Part shown: positions 43,797 to 51,828 of the stretch, piece after piece | Position numbering within the stretch: position 1 is the first letter of the stretch | Layout: each line of letters begins with the position of its first letter | Position numbers and translations under genes: made by a program | The notes under the pieces: generated by a model | Database searches by the model: none | Seen by the model: only the letters and a program-made list of their open reading frames with translations | What the model was told of the DNA's origin: nothing | NCBI GenBank assembly: GCA_902613175.1 | Contig: CACMGJ010000008.1 | Location: 1-64,000 of the forward strand | From: Halieaceae bacterium | GTDB lineage: Bacteria; Pseudomonadota; Gammaproteobacteria; Pseudomonadales; Halieaceae | Direction: 5' to 3' | DNA length: 64,000 nt

Positions 43797-45593
43797 TTAG
43801 CTATTCGCCGCCGAACCATGAGGTTGAGTAGGCAACACCTTTTCGTACCACGATGCCTGGTTAATAGGTCGGTGCTGCCACTCTTCGCCGAGGTAGCGTC
43901 TCTTTTTCTTGGGAAGTAACCGGGTCAGATCAGCAATGACAAAGGCATCCACACAATCGCCAAATGCGGGATCCACGTTAAAGGCAGAGAACGACACTCC
44001 ATCTATACTGGTGGCTTGCGAGTAATGCTTAAAGAGTAGGGGAATGGTTAGGTCCTGAGCCTTAAGCATAGCTTGCAGTGTCGTGAGATCGGTTTGAGAG
44101 TCTTCGCCAGGCATTTCATTCGTCAGCTGCATTTCTAATGAATCGGAAACACAAAAAGGTGTCCTTGGTGAGACATCCACAGGTAGTTGGTTCACATGTG
44201 TTTTGTAGAAATGGGCAATGCGTGCAATGGCCTCGTTTCCGTAGCGAGATGAGATAGAGGCAGAACCAAAGAGATACCGAATGTGGGGGTGTGCCCGCAC
44301 ATAAGCTCCAATACCGTACCAGAGGTAGTCCAGTGCATATCGGTTTTGATATTGGGGCTGAACGAAGCTTCGACCCAACTCAAGCCCATGCTGAAAGTAT
44401 GAACACATCGTTGGGGCAAAATGAAAAAGGGTATGTGTGTACAGGCCATCTAAGCCCGCCTGTTCAATGAGCTTTCCCGCATCCCCAAGACGATAGGCTC
44501 CGACAATCTCTCGGTCCTCGTAGCTCCAGATGAATAGGTGATGATAGTGGGCATCGAATTCATCGGTGTCGCGCTCGTATCCCGACCCCTCGCCGATCGG
44601 ACGGAAAGTGGCTTCTCGCAGACGCCCAATCTCCCGGACGATCGTGGGCGACTGCGTTTTTGTAGTCAAAAACAGTGCCTTGCCGTCCAGGGTCGTTCCA
44701 AGCGACTGACACCGCTTCAGATCTTCTTCCAGGCTTTCGCGTGATTCCGGATCAGCAATGGGGTGAGGATGTGACGAGGGCAGGTCGCAGGATTCGGATA
44801 ATGAATAAACCTGCGTTTTTATGTCGCCTGCAACGACCTGAGCCGGCTTTTGCTTCTCAGCCAAGGCGGGGTAAGAAATGGGGCTTCCGATATGCGCAGA
44901 AATACGGGCATTACGGTGCTTAAACATTTCCCGAATGAGCCACGCCGTCGAGAGTGGTTTTATTAAGAAACTAAGGCCATAAAAAAAACGAGAGTTCCTG
45001 CCTCGAACCAAGACCGGTACGATGGGTGCCCGGTAGCGGAGGGCGAGTCGTACAAAGCTACTGTTCCATTGCCCATCTTGAATGCCTGAAAAATGCCATC
45101 GGGAGACCTCGCCGGCGGGAAACATAATTAGGGCGCCGCCGCTAGCAAGGTGAGATTGTATGGCGCGCAACTGCTGTCGTGACGTCTGGTTGCTCATGTT
45201 ATTGACGGGCAGGGCACAGGGTTGAAGCCGTTCTATGTGCATCAGCAGTTCATTAACCACAATTTTGGCATCAGGTCGGATCGAAAGAACGGCATCTAGC
45301 AGGCCGATGCCATCGAGTGAGCCCAAAGGGTGATTGGCGACAATGATGACCTGACCCTGCTGTGGAATGTGTGACAGCTCGGCTTGGTTGATCTCAAGTT
45401 TAAAATTAAAAAATGTCAGCACGGCCGCCGGAAATGGCAGCTCCTCTGTCACTGGGTGCGTCCGCTCGAACTGCTCAAAGATTTTTTGGCCAAATACGAA
45501 ACCTAAAAGTGACCCTAGCAGGCGCGCAGAGGTTGGCCATTTCGAGGTAAATGCGGGTTGGTAATGTTTCAAGATGCGTTGAAAGTCCAACAT
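43797..45593 (-). CDS. olsF: Bifunctional ornithine-lipid synthase (OlsF-like)
   Basis: 598 residues with two acyltransferase halves. N-terminal PlsC-like O-acyltransferase: IVANHPLGSLDG (His88, Asp94) and FPAGEVSRW. C-terminal GNAT-type N-acyltransferase of the OlsB/hemolysin-like family (about 320-510): VREIGRLREATFRPIGEGSG, ELGRSFVQPQYQNRYALDYLWYGIG. In Serratia OlsF both steps of ornithine lipid synthesis are made by one such protein. It lies 59 bp downstream of the phosphate permease gene on the same strand. That fits a role in replacing phospholipids when phosphate is short. A different acylated amino lipid is possible. Confidence 0.72.
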   Translation of the reverse strand: MLDFQRILKHYQPAFTSKWPTSARLLGSLLGFVFGQKIFEQFERTHPVTEELPFPAAVLTFFNFKLEINQAELSHIPQQGQVIIVANHPLGSLDGIGLLDAVLSIRPDAKIVVNELLMHIERLQPCALPVNNMSNQTSRQQLRAIQSHLASGGALIMFPAGEVSRWHFSGIQDGQWNSSFVRLALRYRAPIVPVLVRGRNSRFFYGLSFLIKPLSTAWLIREMFKHRNARISAHIGSPISYPALAEKQKPAQVVAGDIKTQVYSLSESCDLPSSHPHPIADPESRESLEEDLKRCQSLGTTLDGKALFLTTKTQSPTIVREIGRLREATFRPIGEGSGYERDTDEFDAHYHHLFIWSYEDREIVGAYRLGDAGKLIEQAGLDGLYTHTLFHFAPTMCSYFQHGLELGRSFVQPQYQNRYALDYLWYGIGAYVRAHPHIRYLFGSASISSRYGNEAIARIAHFYKTHVNQLPVDVSPRTPFCVSDSLEMQLTNEMPGEDSQTDLTTLQAMLKAQDLTIPLLFKHYSQATSIDGVSFSAFNVDPAFGDCVDAFVIADLTRLLPKKKRRYLGEEWQHRPINQASWYEKVLPTQPHGSAANS

Positions 45594-45652
45594 AAAAACC
45601 TACCCGAAGCATTGGCTTAATAGGCGCCCGTAATACTGGGGCCCTCGATGAA

Positions 45653-46930
45653 TCAAGCTCCAAACATAAATGATAATAGGTAGAAGAAGACAATCGCCAA
45701 GCCTGCACCGGCGGGCAATGTGACTAACCAGGATGCAAAAATCTTTCCTATTGTTGGCAGAGACACTGCCTCAACCCCTCTCGCCAAACCGACACCCAGT
45801 ACAGCACCAACCAAGGTGTGAGTCGTTGATATGGGCAAACCCGTGGCTGAGGCCAGTACAACGGTAGATGCGGCGGCGAGCTCTGCGGCGAATCCTCGAC
45901 TCGGTGTCAGTTCCGTAATCTTTTGCCCGATGGTCTGAATGACACGCCAACCATAGGTGGCCAGTCCGATGACGATGCCAATAGCACCAATACCCAGTAC
46001 CCACCACGGCATAATCGCTTCCGCGCCAATTACGCCACCCGATTGGACCGTACTCACTACTGCCGCAACCGGACCTACTGCGTTGGCAACGTCATTGGAG
46101 CCGTGGGCAAAGGCCATACCACAGGCTGTGAAGATCATGAGAATGCCGAATACCCGTTCAATATTCGCATCGCTGTTGAGATCACCCGAAGGCGTTATTT
46201 TGCCCAGAATCAGGGCACCGAGTGCCGCGACAATGAGGCCGATGACCGCCGAGATCACCATGGCGTCAGCAAATGCTGAGCCCATTCCTAGCGTGAGATC
46301 AAGGCCAATATGTTTTAGGCCCTTCAGCAGGGTTACCATACTGATCATAAACCCTACCATCCACATGTAGACGGGCACGTAGCGGCGCGCACGCTCGAAG
46401 GTGTTGTCGTGATCAAAGATTAATTTTTTGACCGAGATGAACAGTAAAAAAGCCAGCGTGCCTGCCAGCACGGGCGAGACCACCCAGCTTCCAGCGATCT
46501 CACCGACCTTACCCCAGTCAACGGCATCGATCGAGATGCCGACGGCTGCGAAGCCCACGATACCACCGACAATTGAGTGCGTTGTTGATACCGGCCAGCC
46601 CCCGATACTCGCAATTAACAGCCATGTCGCTGCCGCTAGTAGTGCTGAAAGCATGCCGAATACGAGAAGTTCGGGCGAGTCCGATAGCACCGCAGGGTCA
46701 ATGATGCCTTTGCGTACAGTTGCTGTGACTTCACCCCCGGCTAGATACGCGCCTGCAAACTCGAAGATAGCTGCGATGATGATTGCCTGCTTGAGCGTGA
46801 GCGCTCTGGCGCCAACGGAAGTACCCATCGCATTGGCCACGTCGTTTGCTCCGATGCCCCAGGCCATGAATAAACCAAAGACACAGGCAAGCGCTAAAAA
46901 TACAAAGCCGTTTAACGCGATAATTTCCAT
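45653..46930 (-). CDS. pit: PiT-family phosphate permease
   Basis: 425 residues, about ten to twelve membrane helices. The two signature repeats are present: WGIGANDVANAMGTSVGARALT near the start and AHGSNDVANAVGPVA in the second half, plus two GxPxSTTH motifs (WPVSTTHSIVGG and LPISTTHTLVG). It moves inorganic phosphate with metal as H+ or Na+ symport in the inner membrane. The upstream 70 bases hold one good half of a Pho-box-like site (CTGTCAC on the minus strand, 47002-47008). The second half is poor. Confidence 0.93.
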   Translation of the reverse strand: MEIIALNGFVFLALACVFGLFMAWGIGANDVANAMGTSVGARALTLKQAIIIAAIFEFAGAYLAGGEVTATVRKGIIDPAVLSDSPELLVFGMLSALLAAATWLLIASIGGWPVSTTHSIVGGIVGFAAVGISIDAVDWGKVGEIAGSWVVSPVLAGTLAFLLFISVKKLIFDHDNTFERARRYVPVYMWMVGFMISMVTLLKGLKHIGLDLTLGMGSAFADAMVISAVIGLIVAALGALILGKITPSGDLNSDANIERVFGILMIFTACGMAFAHGSNDVANAVGPVAAVVSTVQSGGVIGAEAIMPWWVLGIGAIGIVIGLATYGWRVIQTIGQKITELTPSRGFAAELAAASTVVLASATGLPISTTHTLVGAVLGVGLARGVEAVSLPTIGKIFASWLVTLPAGAGLAIVFFYLLSFMFGA

Positions 46931-46992
46931 TCTAGCCGCTCCTGGTTGCGATAGAATATTTCTAGTTAATGTCGGATTTTTGACCGAAAGAT

Positions 46993-47259
46993 TTAAGACG
47001 TGTGACAGACTTTAAAAGGTAGCATCGTCTTGGATAAGGAGTTCGCTGTCTTGTCTATCACGGTGCTTGCGGCGCCAGTCTTTGTTGGTTCCCCGGCCAT
47101 GTCAACTCCGGCATCCAATAAAAACGCCACGCCCAATCCTTGCAGCAACTGGGCGCCGACTGGGAACCGCAGCTCAGTGCCGTACTCGCTCCGCTGCGTG
47201 CTGGAAGCACCGGCAAAACTCAACTCCCCAGGGGTTGGGTCGATTCGTAGTTCGAACCG
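46993..47259 (-). other. Open frame continuing after the LpxH-like stop
   Basis: Directly after the TAG of the phosphoesterase gene (47260-47262) the same frame stays open for 88 codons. It has a protein-like composition (RFELRIDPTPGELSFAG, then YGTELRFPVGAQLLQGLG) and ends at 46993. A TTG within it at 47223 could start a 76-residue protein. It may be a degraded C-terminal domain, a separate small gene, or stop-codon read-through (TAG followed by C). No family is recognised. The 330-bp gap to pit otherwise holds only the probable pit promoter. Confidence 0.3.
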
Positions 47260-48075
47260 CTACCTAGAGAACTCATCCGTTGCGTCGACGAAGATCATCT
47301 CTTTCACAGAAGTCGGGTGGGAAACCCCTCTGAACAAGCGGATTTGACCATCTTCGAGCTCGATCAATGCTGAGCAATTCTCGACCCAGTCACCATCATT
47401 CAAATATCGAACGCCATCAACTTCACGGATGGTGGGGTAGTGAAGGTGTCCGCAGATGATGCCGTCAAAACCTTTGTCCCTTGCCATGGTAATGGCCGCG
47501 CGTTGGTAGGCATCTATCGCTTCCTCAGCCTTAGCTGAATTTCGTTTGATCCATGTTGCTAAAGACCAGTAGGGCAATCCCAAGCGCTCGCGGAGCTGAT
47601 CCGTTTTTGTGTTGCTCCACATCATAACGTCGTAGGCAATATCCCCGATAATGCGGTTTACTCTGGAGAAGCGGACGGCGTAGTCCAACTCATCGCCATG
47701 CGTGACTAACATTCTTTTTCCGTCGAAGGTCTCGTGCACGAAGGTACGGTGCACAGCGATTTTTCCAAGATTGTTCTTAACCATACTTCGAAAGGCAAAA
47801 TCATGATTGCCAGGGATATAGATAACACTCGAGCGTTTTCTGCGCGCCAGCTTCATAAAGCGGCTGATGACTCTGTTGTGAGCTGTTGGCCAGTGCATCC
47901 TTCGCCTCATAGCTAAGAGGTCGACAATATCGCCCACAAGGTAAAGCTGCTCAAATTCGATTCGATCAAGAAATTCCAGTAGTTGTTTTGCCTTGCAGTA
48001 CTTACTGCCGAGGTGTATGTCCGAGATCCAAATGGTGCGGCATTTCAAAACGTCATTCGGCTTGATCTCTAACAT
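47260..48075 (-). CDS. LpxH-like metallophosphoesterase (COG2908)
   Basis: 271 residues. Calcineurin-type metal site: ISDIHLGSKYC (Asp, His), LVGDIVDLLA (Asp), IPGNHDFAF (Asn, His), LVTHGDELD (His) and CGHLHYPTIREV (two His). Relatives are UDP-2,3-diacylglucosamine hydrolases in lipid A synthesis, although this branch, with a longer C-terminus and no nearby lpx genes, may act on another pyrophosphate or diphosphate. Cytoplasmic, perhaps membrane-associated. See the in-frame continuation downstream. Confidence 0.8.
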   Translation of the reverse strand: MLEIKPNDVLKCRTIWISDIHLGSKYCKAKQLLEFLDRIEFEQLYLVGDIVDLLAMRRRMHWPTAHNRVISRFMKLARRKRSSVIYIPGNHDFAFRSMVKNNLGKIAVHRTFVHETFDGKRMLVTHGDELDYAVRFSRVNRIIGDIAYDVMMWSNTKTDQLRERLGLPYWSLATWIKRNSAKAEEAIDAYQRAAITMARDKGFDGIICGHLHYPTIREVDGVRYLNDGDWVENCSALIELEDGQIRLFRGVSHPTSVKEMIFVDATDEFSR

Positions 48076-48551
48076 CTATCAATCTCCTGCATAGAGCGCT
48101 CTTGACTCACTCTTCACCCTGGAAACTCAAAATCGTTCGTCGCTTAAGAACAGCGCTAACCTATCTCTCAGCATTAAAGAGGGTAAGTGTTAAAGAATTA
48201 TGTAGCTGGAAAAGGGATAGGGGCGGCCGAATGAGCTTCATTCGCATGCGACTATTCATCCGCATGCGACTAAGTAGTGCCTTGTCATCCGCATGCGACT
48301 AAGTAGTGCCTTGAAATTCTGCTCACCAAAAAACCTAGTGGATTAAAAGTTTTTTTATTTTTTTTTAATAGTGTGGTTTTTGGGGTGGTTAATGAAAACA
48401 AAGACTTATCGACGCTAGCTAACGCCAGTTTTTACTTGCCTGCCCATTGTCATCATTTTGCAACTTTTCGGCAAGCCGTCTGTAACCTTAGATTTTTAAT
48501 GTGCCGGCATGACGAGTTCGCGTACTGCGAGGGTTTGGTGATGAGGCTGCA
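48076..48551. other. Long upstream region of the TonB-receptor gene
   Basis: About 475 bases with no coding frame. It contains the CGCATGCG repeats (48238-48313), an inverted pair CCAAAAAACC/GGTTTTTGG (48326-48335 and 48375-48383) around a very T-rich stretch (48349-48366), and then the leader of the receptor gene. The density of structure suggests regulation, or an RNA, in front of the receptor operon. Confidence 0.55.
48238..48313 (+). repeat. Three direct repeats around CGCATGCG
   Basis: Two almost identical 29-base units (TCATCCGCATGCGACTAAG then TAGTGCCTTG; 48256-48284 and 48285-48313) follow a shorter copy (TCATTCGCATGCGACTA, 48238-48254). Each holds the 8-bp palindrome CGCATGCG. They lie 240-310 bp upstream of the receptor start. 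Confidence 0.85.
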
Positions 48552-51500
48552 ATGAAATTAGTTCCAAGCGCGTTGTTTCGAGTGTTACTTCCAGGGTTTG
48601 TATTATTTAGCTCGGCGGTGAACGCTGCAGACGAGCTTGTCGTTTACGTGTTTTCGAACGGGACCCCCGTTGCAGGTGCAGAAATTACGGTCGATGGAGA
48701 CGTTGTTGGTCGCACTCGGTCAGACGGTTCAATCGCGGCTGACCTTTCATCAGGCGGGCATGCAGTTTCTGCTGAGGATCAGTCTGGAGTTACCGGCATA
48801 GTTCGGTTTGGCTCAAACTCAGGGCAGCTGGCGGACGTCATTTTCGATCTCGGGAGTGGAGATGCCCTCGTCGAGGTGCACAGTGTCACAGAGGCTGCAG
48901 TCGATCGCCGCGACGCGAAGCAAGGCACGCTCGCAGTACGTGTCATCCGGGACGGGCAGCCACAGGCGGGCACAATCGTAAACGTATCGGGAGAGGGCGT
49001 TGCGGCTACTGATGCGAATGGCATTATTCAAAAGACGGTTCCCCGCGGGTTATACACTATCTCCGCGGAAGGCGTGGCACGAAGCGAAAGAGCAGTAGCG
49101 GGCACAACACGAGCGGTCACCCTGGTACTTGAGAGCCAGCAGACCGGCATGGAGGCACCGTCGCCTCAACTGGAAGAAGTCTTTGTAACCGGCACATTCG
49201 ACCCGTCGGGTTTCCAGATTAGCGAGCGCGACACGACGGGCGTTGTTGACACCATCGGTGTTGAGTTGCTGTCTCGATATTCCGATTCAGATGTGGCCTC
49301 GTCGGTAGTGCGTGTGCCCGGAATATCGGTGCAGGATAATAAGTACATATTCATCAGAGGTTTGGGTGGACGTTATGTGGCGGCCACACTTAACAATTCA
49401 ACGATGCCTTCGACGAATCCGTCGAAGCGCACGGTCCCGCTGGACTTATTCCCCTCGAGCTTTGTAAGTCAGCTAGACATCAAGAAAACGTTTTTGCCGT
49501 TTATGCCGGGAGAGTCTACCGGTGGCAACCTGGTCATTAATACGAAAACATTTCCCGACGAACCTGTGCGAAATATTTCGTTCGGGACAGGCTTTGTCAA
49601 TGGCATTACGTCGACTCAAGTCGCGACAGATCCTTTGAGTGGTGAGTTCGACGCTATTGGTTGGGATGATGGCACCCGAGAGAGAGATGTGGGCGTATTT
49701 GCGATTTCCCAGGCTCTCGGCTTGGGGACGGTCACTGATTCAAACGGTAACAGTTACGAAATCAGTGGGCTGGTTGAGGGTGAGCTACGACGTGCTGGAG
49801 CGGTGCTCATAAAGGATGGTTTCGATATAGATACGGCTAGAGCCCAGCCAAACGCTAGCTTTGGCCTTGAGTATGGTGACTTGTTTTATGTTGGAGATGC
49901 CGAGCTTGGTTTTTATGCGGCTGCGAATTATTCCAACGAGTGGAGTCAGCGCGAGAACGGGCGTCGTTACAGCTACACCCCAACCGGCGAGCGGCAGGAT
50001 GATCTGCGTTACGAGCAAGCATCTAACAACGTCATCGCGAGTGGGCTGCTATCCGTTGGTCTGAATATCGGAGATAGCACATTTGAGTGGAATACCCTGC
50101 TGTCTAGAGACACGAGCTCGCAGGTAGAGCGATCGGCTGGACAGGGCGGTGATGAATTCGAAGCCTTATATCTCCAAACGATCCAGTGGACAGAACGTAC
50201 CTTCGCATCGACGCAGCTTGCCGGGTCTCACTTCCTCAATGACGACGGCAGTATTTTTGGTGAGTGGCAGATTACGGCGAGTAGTGCATACCGATACGCG
50301 CCCGACAGGCGTGATTTTGTGATGGCGTCGTCTCGTGATGCCGTGAACCCGACCGACATCGACGCTTTACGAAGCGAGTTTGATTTCGGTACGACGAACG
50401 ACCAGCAGAGCGTCGAGTTGCGCAACTTCTTTATTGAGCCTGGTGCCATCATCCGCCGCTACGACGACCTTCTTGATACCAATGTCGATGTGTCATTTGA
50501 CGTGACAGTGGATGCGCTCGATGACGGCTACCATTTTTCCAACTTCCGCTTCGGGGCCTCAGGAATTGTTCGTGATCGGGACTCTGATAGCGAAAGTTAT
50601 GGTTTCAATATTAATCAGGCCCGATCTGAACTGCTATTCACAGATAATCTGCTCGTTTCCGACGTGATCTACGTCTGCGGAGATGGGCCGGGGACACTGT
50701 CATGTCAGGCTTCGGTTGATACTGACGGCAGCACGGTGCCCCCTTCCGGCGGCATTACGAACAGCCGCAACACCGGCTTTGTTTTTCAGGACAAAACGCT
50801 CGCGTCGGATAGTTACGAGGCCGAACTAACCTACAATAGCGCTTATCTCATGTATGACCATGCGTTTGGATCGACCTGGCAGGTCGTTGCCGGTGGTCGT
50901 TACGAGGAGTACGAGCAGATTACTGATACGTTCTCTCTCTCTGGTGCGCAGCTTCCTGTGCAGTCAATCATCGAGAAAGACAGTTTCCTGCCTAGTCTGA
51001 GCATAAATTGGTTTTTCTCGGACAATCAGCAACTGAGGTTTGCTGCATCACAGACAGTTGCAAGACCGGACTTTAAAGAAGCGGCGAATGCGACGTTTTA
51101 TGACAATGAGTTCAACTTCCGGGTCTTGGGTAATCCATTCCTTGAAGTGTCGACCATTACGAACGCCGATGTGCGCTGGGAGTGGTATGGCGATAACGAT
51201 CAGGACAACCTTTCTCTGGCGCTTTTCTACAAGGACATGGAAAAGCCGATTGAGCGTGTTGTGCAGCTTGCGTCCGGTACGGCAGGCAACTCCCGAACCT
51301 TCCGGAATGCAGATAGTGGTGAGCTAGCCGGGATTGAGCTTGAGGGGAAGAAAGAGTTTGTACTTGATGAGGGTTTTTCAAAGACGATATTTGTCAGCTT
51401 CAACGTGGCTGCTATTGAGTCCGAAGTAGCTCTGTCTTCAGGCAGGGTAAGAGAACTTCAGGGACAACCAGAGTACACCGCAAACCTCATACTAGGGTAT

Positions 51501-51776
51501 GACGACATCGTCTCTGGTCAGCAGCTGACACTACTTCTTAACCAGAGCGGTAAATCCATCGCCGATGTGGGCCTGTTCGGGGCACCAGACATCATTTTTG
51601 AGCCAAGGTTGGAGGCGAATCTCGTCTACAAGATAGACCTCTCAGAGGATCTATCCGTTAAGGCTAAGCTGGACAATTTTTTGAATGCTGAGGTTGAGTA
51701 CACGCAGGGCGGTCAGCCTTATCAGCTTTACGACAAGGGCACTAAGTTTTCAGTTTCTGTGGACTGGGATCTGTAA
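48552..51776 (+). CDS. TonB-dependent receptor with carboxypeptidase-like N-terminal domains
   Basis: 1074 residues. Signal peptide 1-25 (ends AVNA-ADE). Two carboxypeptidase-regulatory-like beta domains lie at about 26-105 and 115-195 (GTPVAGAEITVDGDVVGRTRSDGSI; RDGQPQAGTIVNVSGEGVAATDANG). A TonB box (EEVFVTG, about 208), a plug domain (VPGISVQDNKYIFIRGLGGRYVAATLNN) and a 22-stranded barrel ending in an aromatic-rich C-terminus (FSVSVDWDL) complete it. It imports a bulky substrate across the outer membrane using TonB. The plug motif STNPSKRTVPLDLFPS is characteristic of the large marine subfamily. It is paired with the lipoprotein gene just downstream. Substrate unknown. Confidence 0.93.
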   Translation: MKLVPSALFRVLLPGFVLFSSAVNAADELVVYVFSNGTPVAGAEITVDGDVVGRTRSDGSIAADLSSGGHAVSAEDQSGVTGIVRFGSNSGQLADVIFDLGSGDALVEVHSVTEAAVDRRDAKQGTLAVRVIRDGQPQAGTIVNVSGEGVAATDANGIIQKTVPRGLYTISAEGVARSERAVAGTTRAVTLVLESQQTGMEAPSPQLEEVFVTGTFDPSGFQISERDTTGVVDTIGVELLSRYSDSDVASSVVRVPGISVQDNKYIFIRGLGGRYVAATLNNSTMPSTNPSKRTVPLDLFPSSFVSQLDIKKTFLPFMPGESTGGNLVINTKTFPDEPVRNISFGTGFVNGITSTQVATDPLSGEFDAIGWDDGTRERDVGVFAISQALGLGTVTDSNGNSYEISGLVEGELRRAGAVLIKDGFDIDTARAQPNASFGLEYGDLFYVGDAELGFYAAANYSNEWSQRENGRRYSYTPTGERQDDLRYEQASNNVIASGLLSVGLNIGDSTFEWNTLLSRDTSSQVERSAGQGGDEFEALYLQTIQWTERTFASTQLAGSHFLNDDGSIFGEWQITASSAYRYAPDRRDFVMASSRDAVNPTDIDALRSEFDFGTTNDQQSVELRNFFIEPGAIIRRYDDLLDTNVDVSFDVTVDALDDGYHFSNFRFGASGIVRDRDSDSESYGFNINQARSELLFTDNLLVSDVIYVCGDGPGTLSCQASVDTDGSTVPPSGGITNSRNTGFVFQDKTLASDSYEAELTYNSAYLMYDHAFGSTWQVVAGGRYEEYEQITDTFSLSGAQLPVQSIIEKDSFLPSLSINWFFSDNQQLRFAASQTVARPDFKEAANATFYDNEFNFRVLGNPFLEVSTITNADVRWEWYGDNDQDNLSLALFYKDMEKPIERVVQLASGTAGNSRTFRNADSGELAGIELEGKKEFVLDEGFSKTIFVSFNVAAIESEVALSSGRVRELQGQPEYTANLILGYDDIVSGQQLTLLLNQSGKSIADVGLFGAPDIIFEPRLEANLVYKIDLSEDLSVKAKLDNFLNAEVEYTQGGQPYQLYDKGTKFSVSVDWDL

Positions 51777-51788
51777 TGAGCAAAAACC

Positions 51789-51808
51789 AAGTCCTAAGGG
51801 ACTTTTTT
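51789..51808 (+). terminator. Small terminator-like hairpin inside the receptor-lipoprotein operon
   Basis: AAGTCC-TAAG-GGACTT followed by TTTT, 12 bases after the receptor stop and 20 before the lipoprotein ATG. It may lower, rather than block, transcription of the lipoprotein or protect the upstream mRNA. Confidence 0.55.
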
Positions 51809-51828
51809 CCAAAAGGGAGAACATCTCA

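Noticed and set aside
46428-47015. Long plus-strand frame opposite pit
   Set aside because: It is the antisense shadow of a membrane-protein gene, with typical Ser/Pro/Thr-rich composition.
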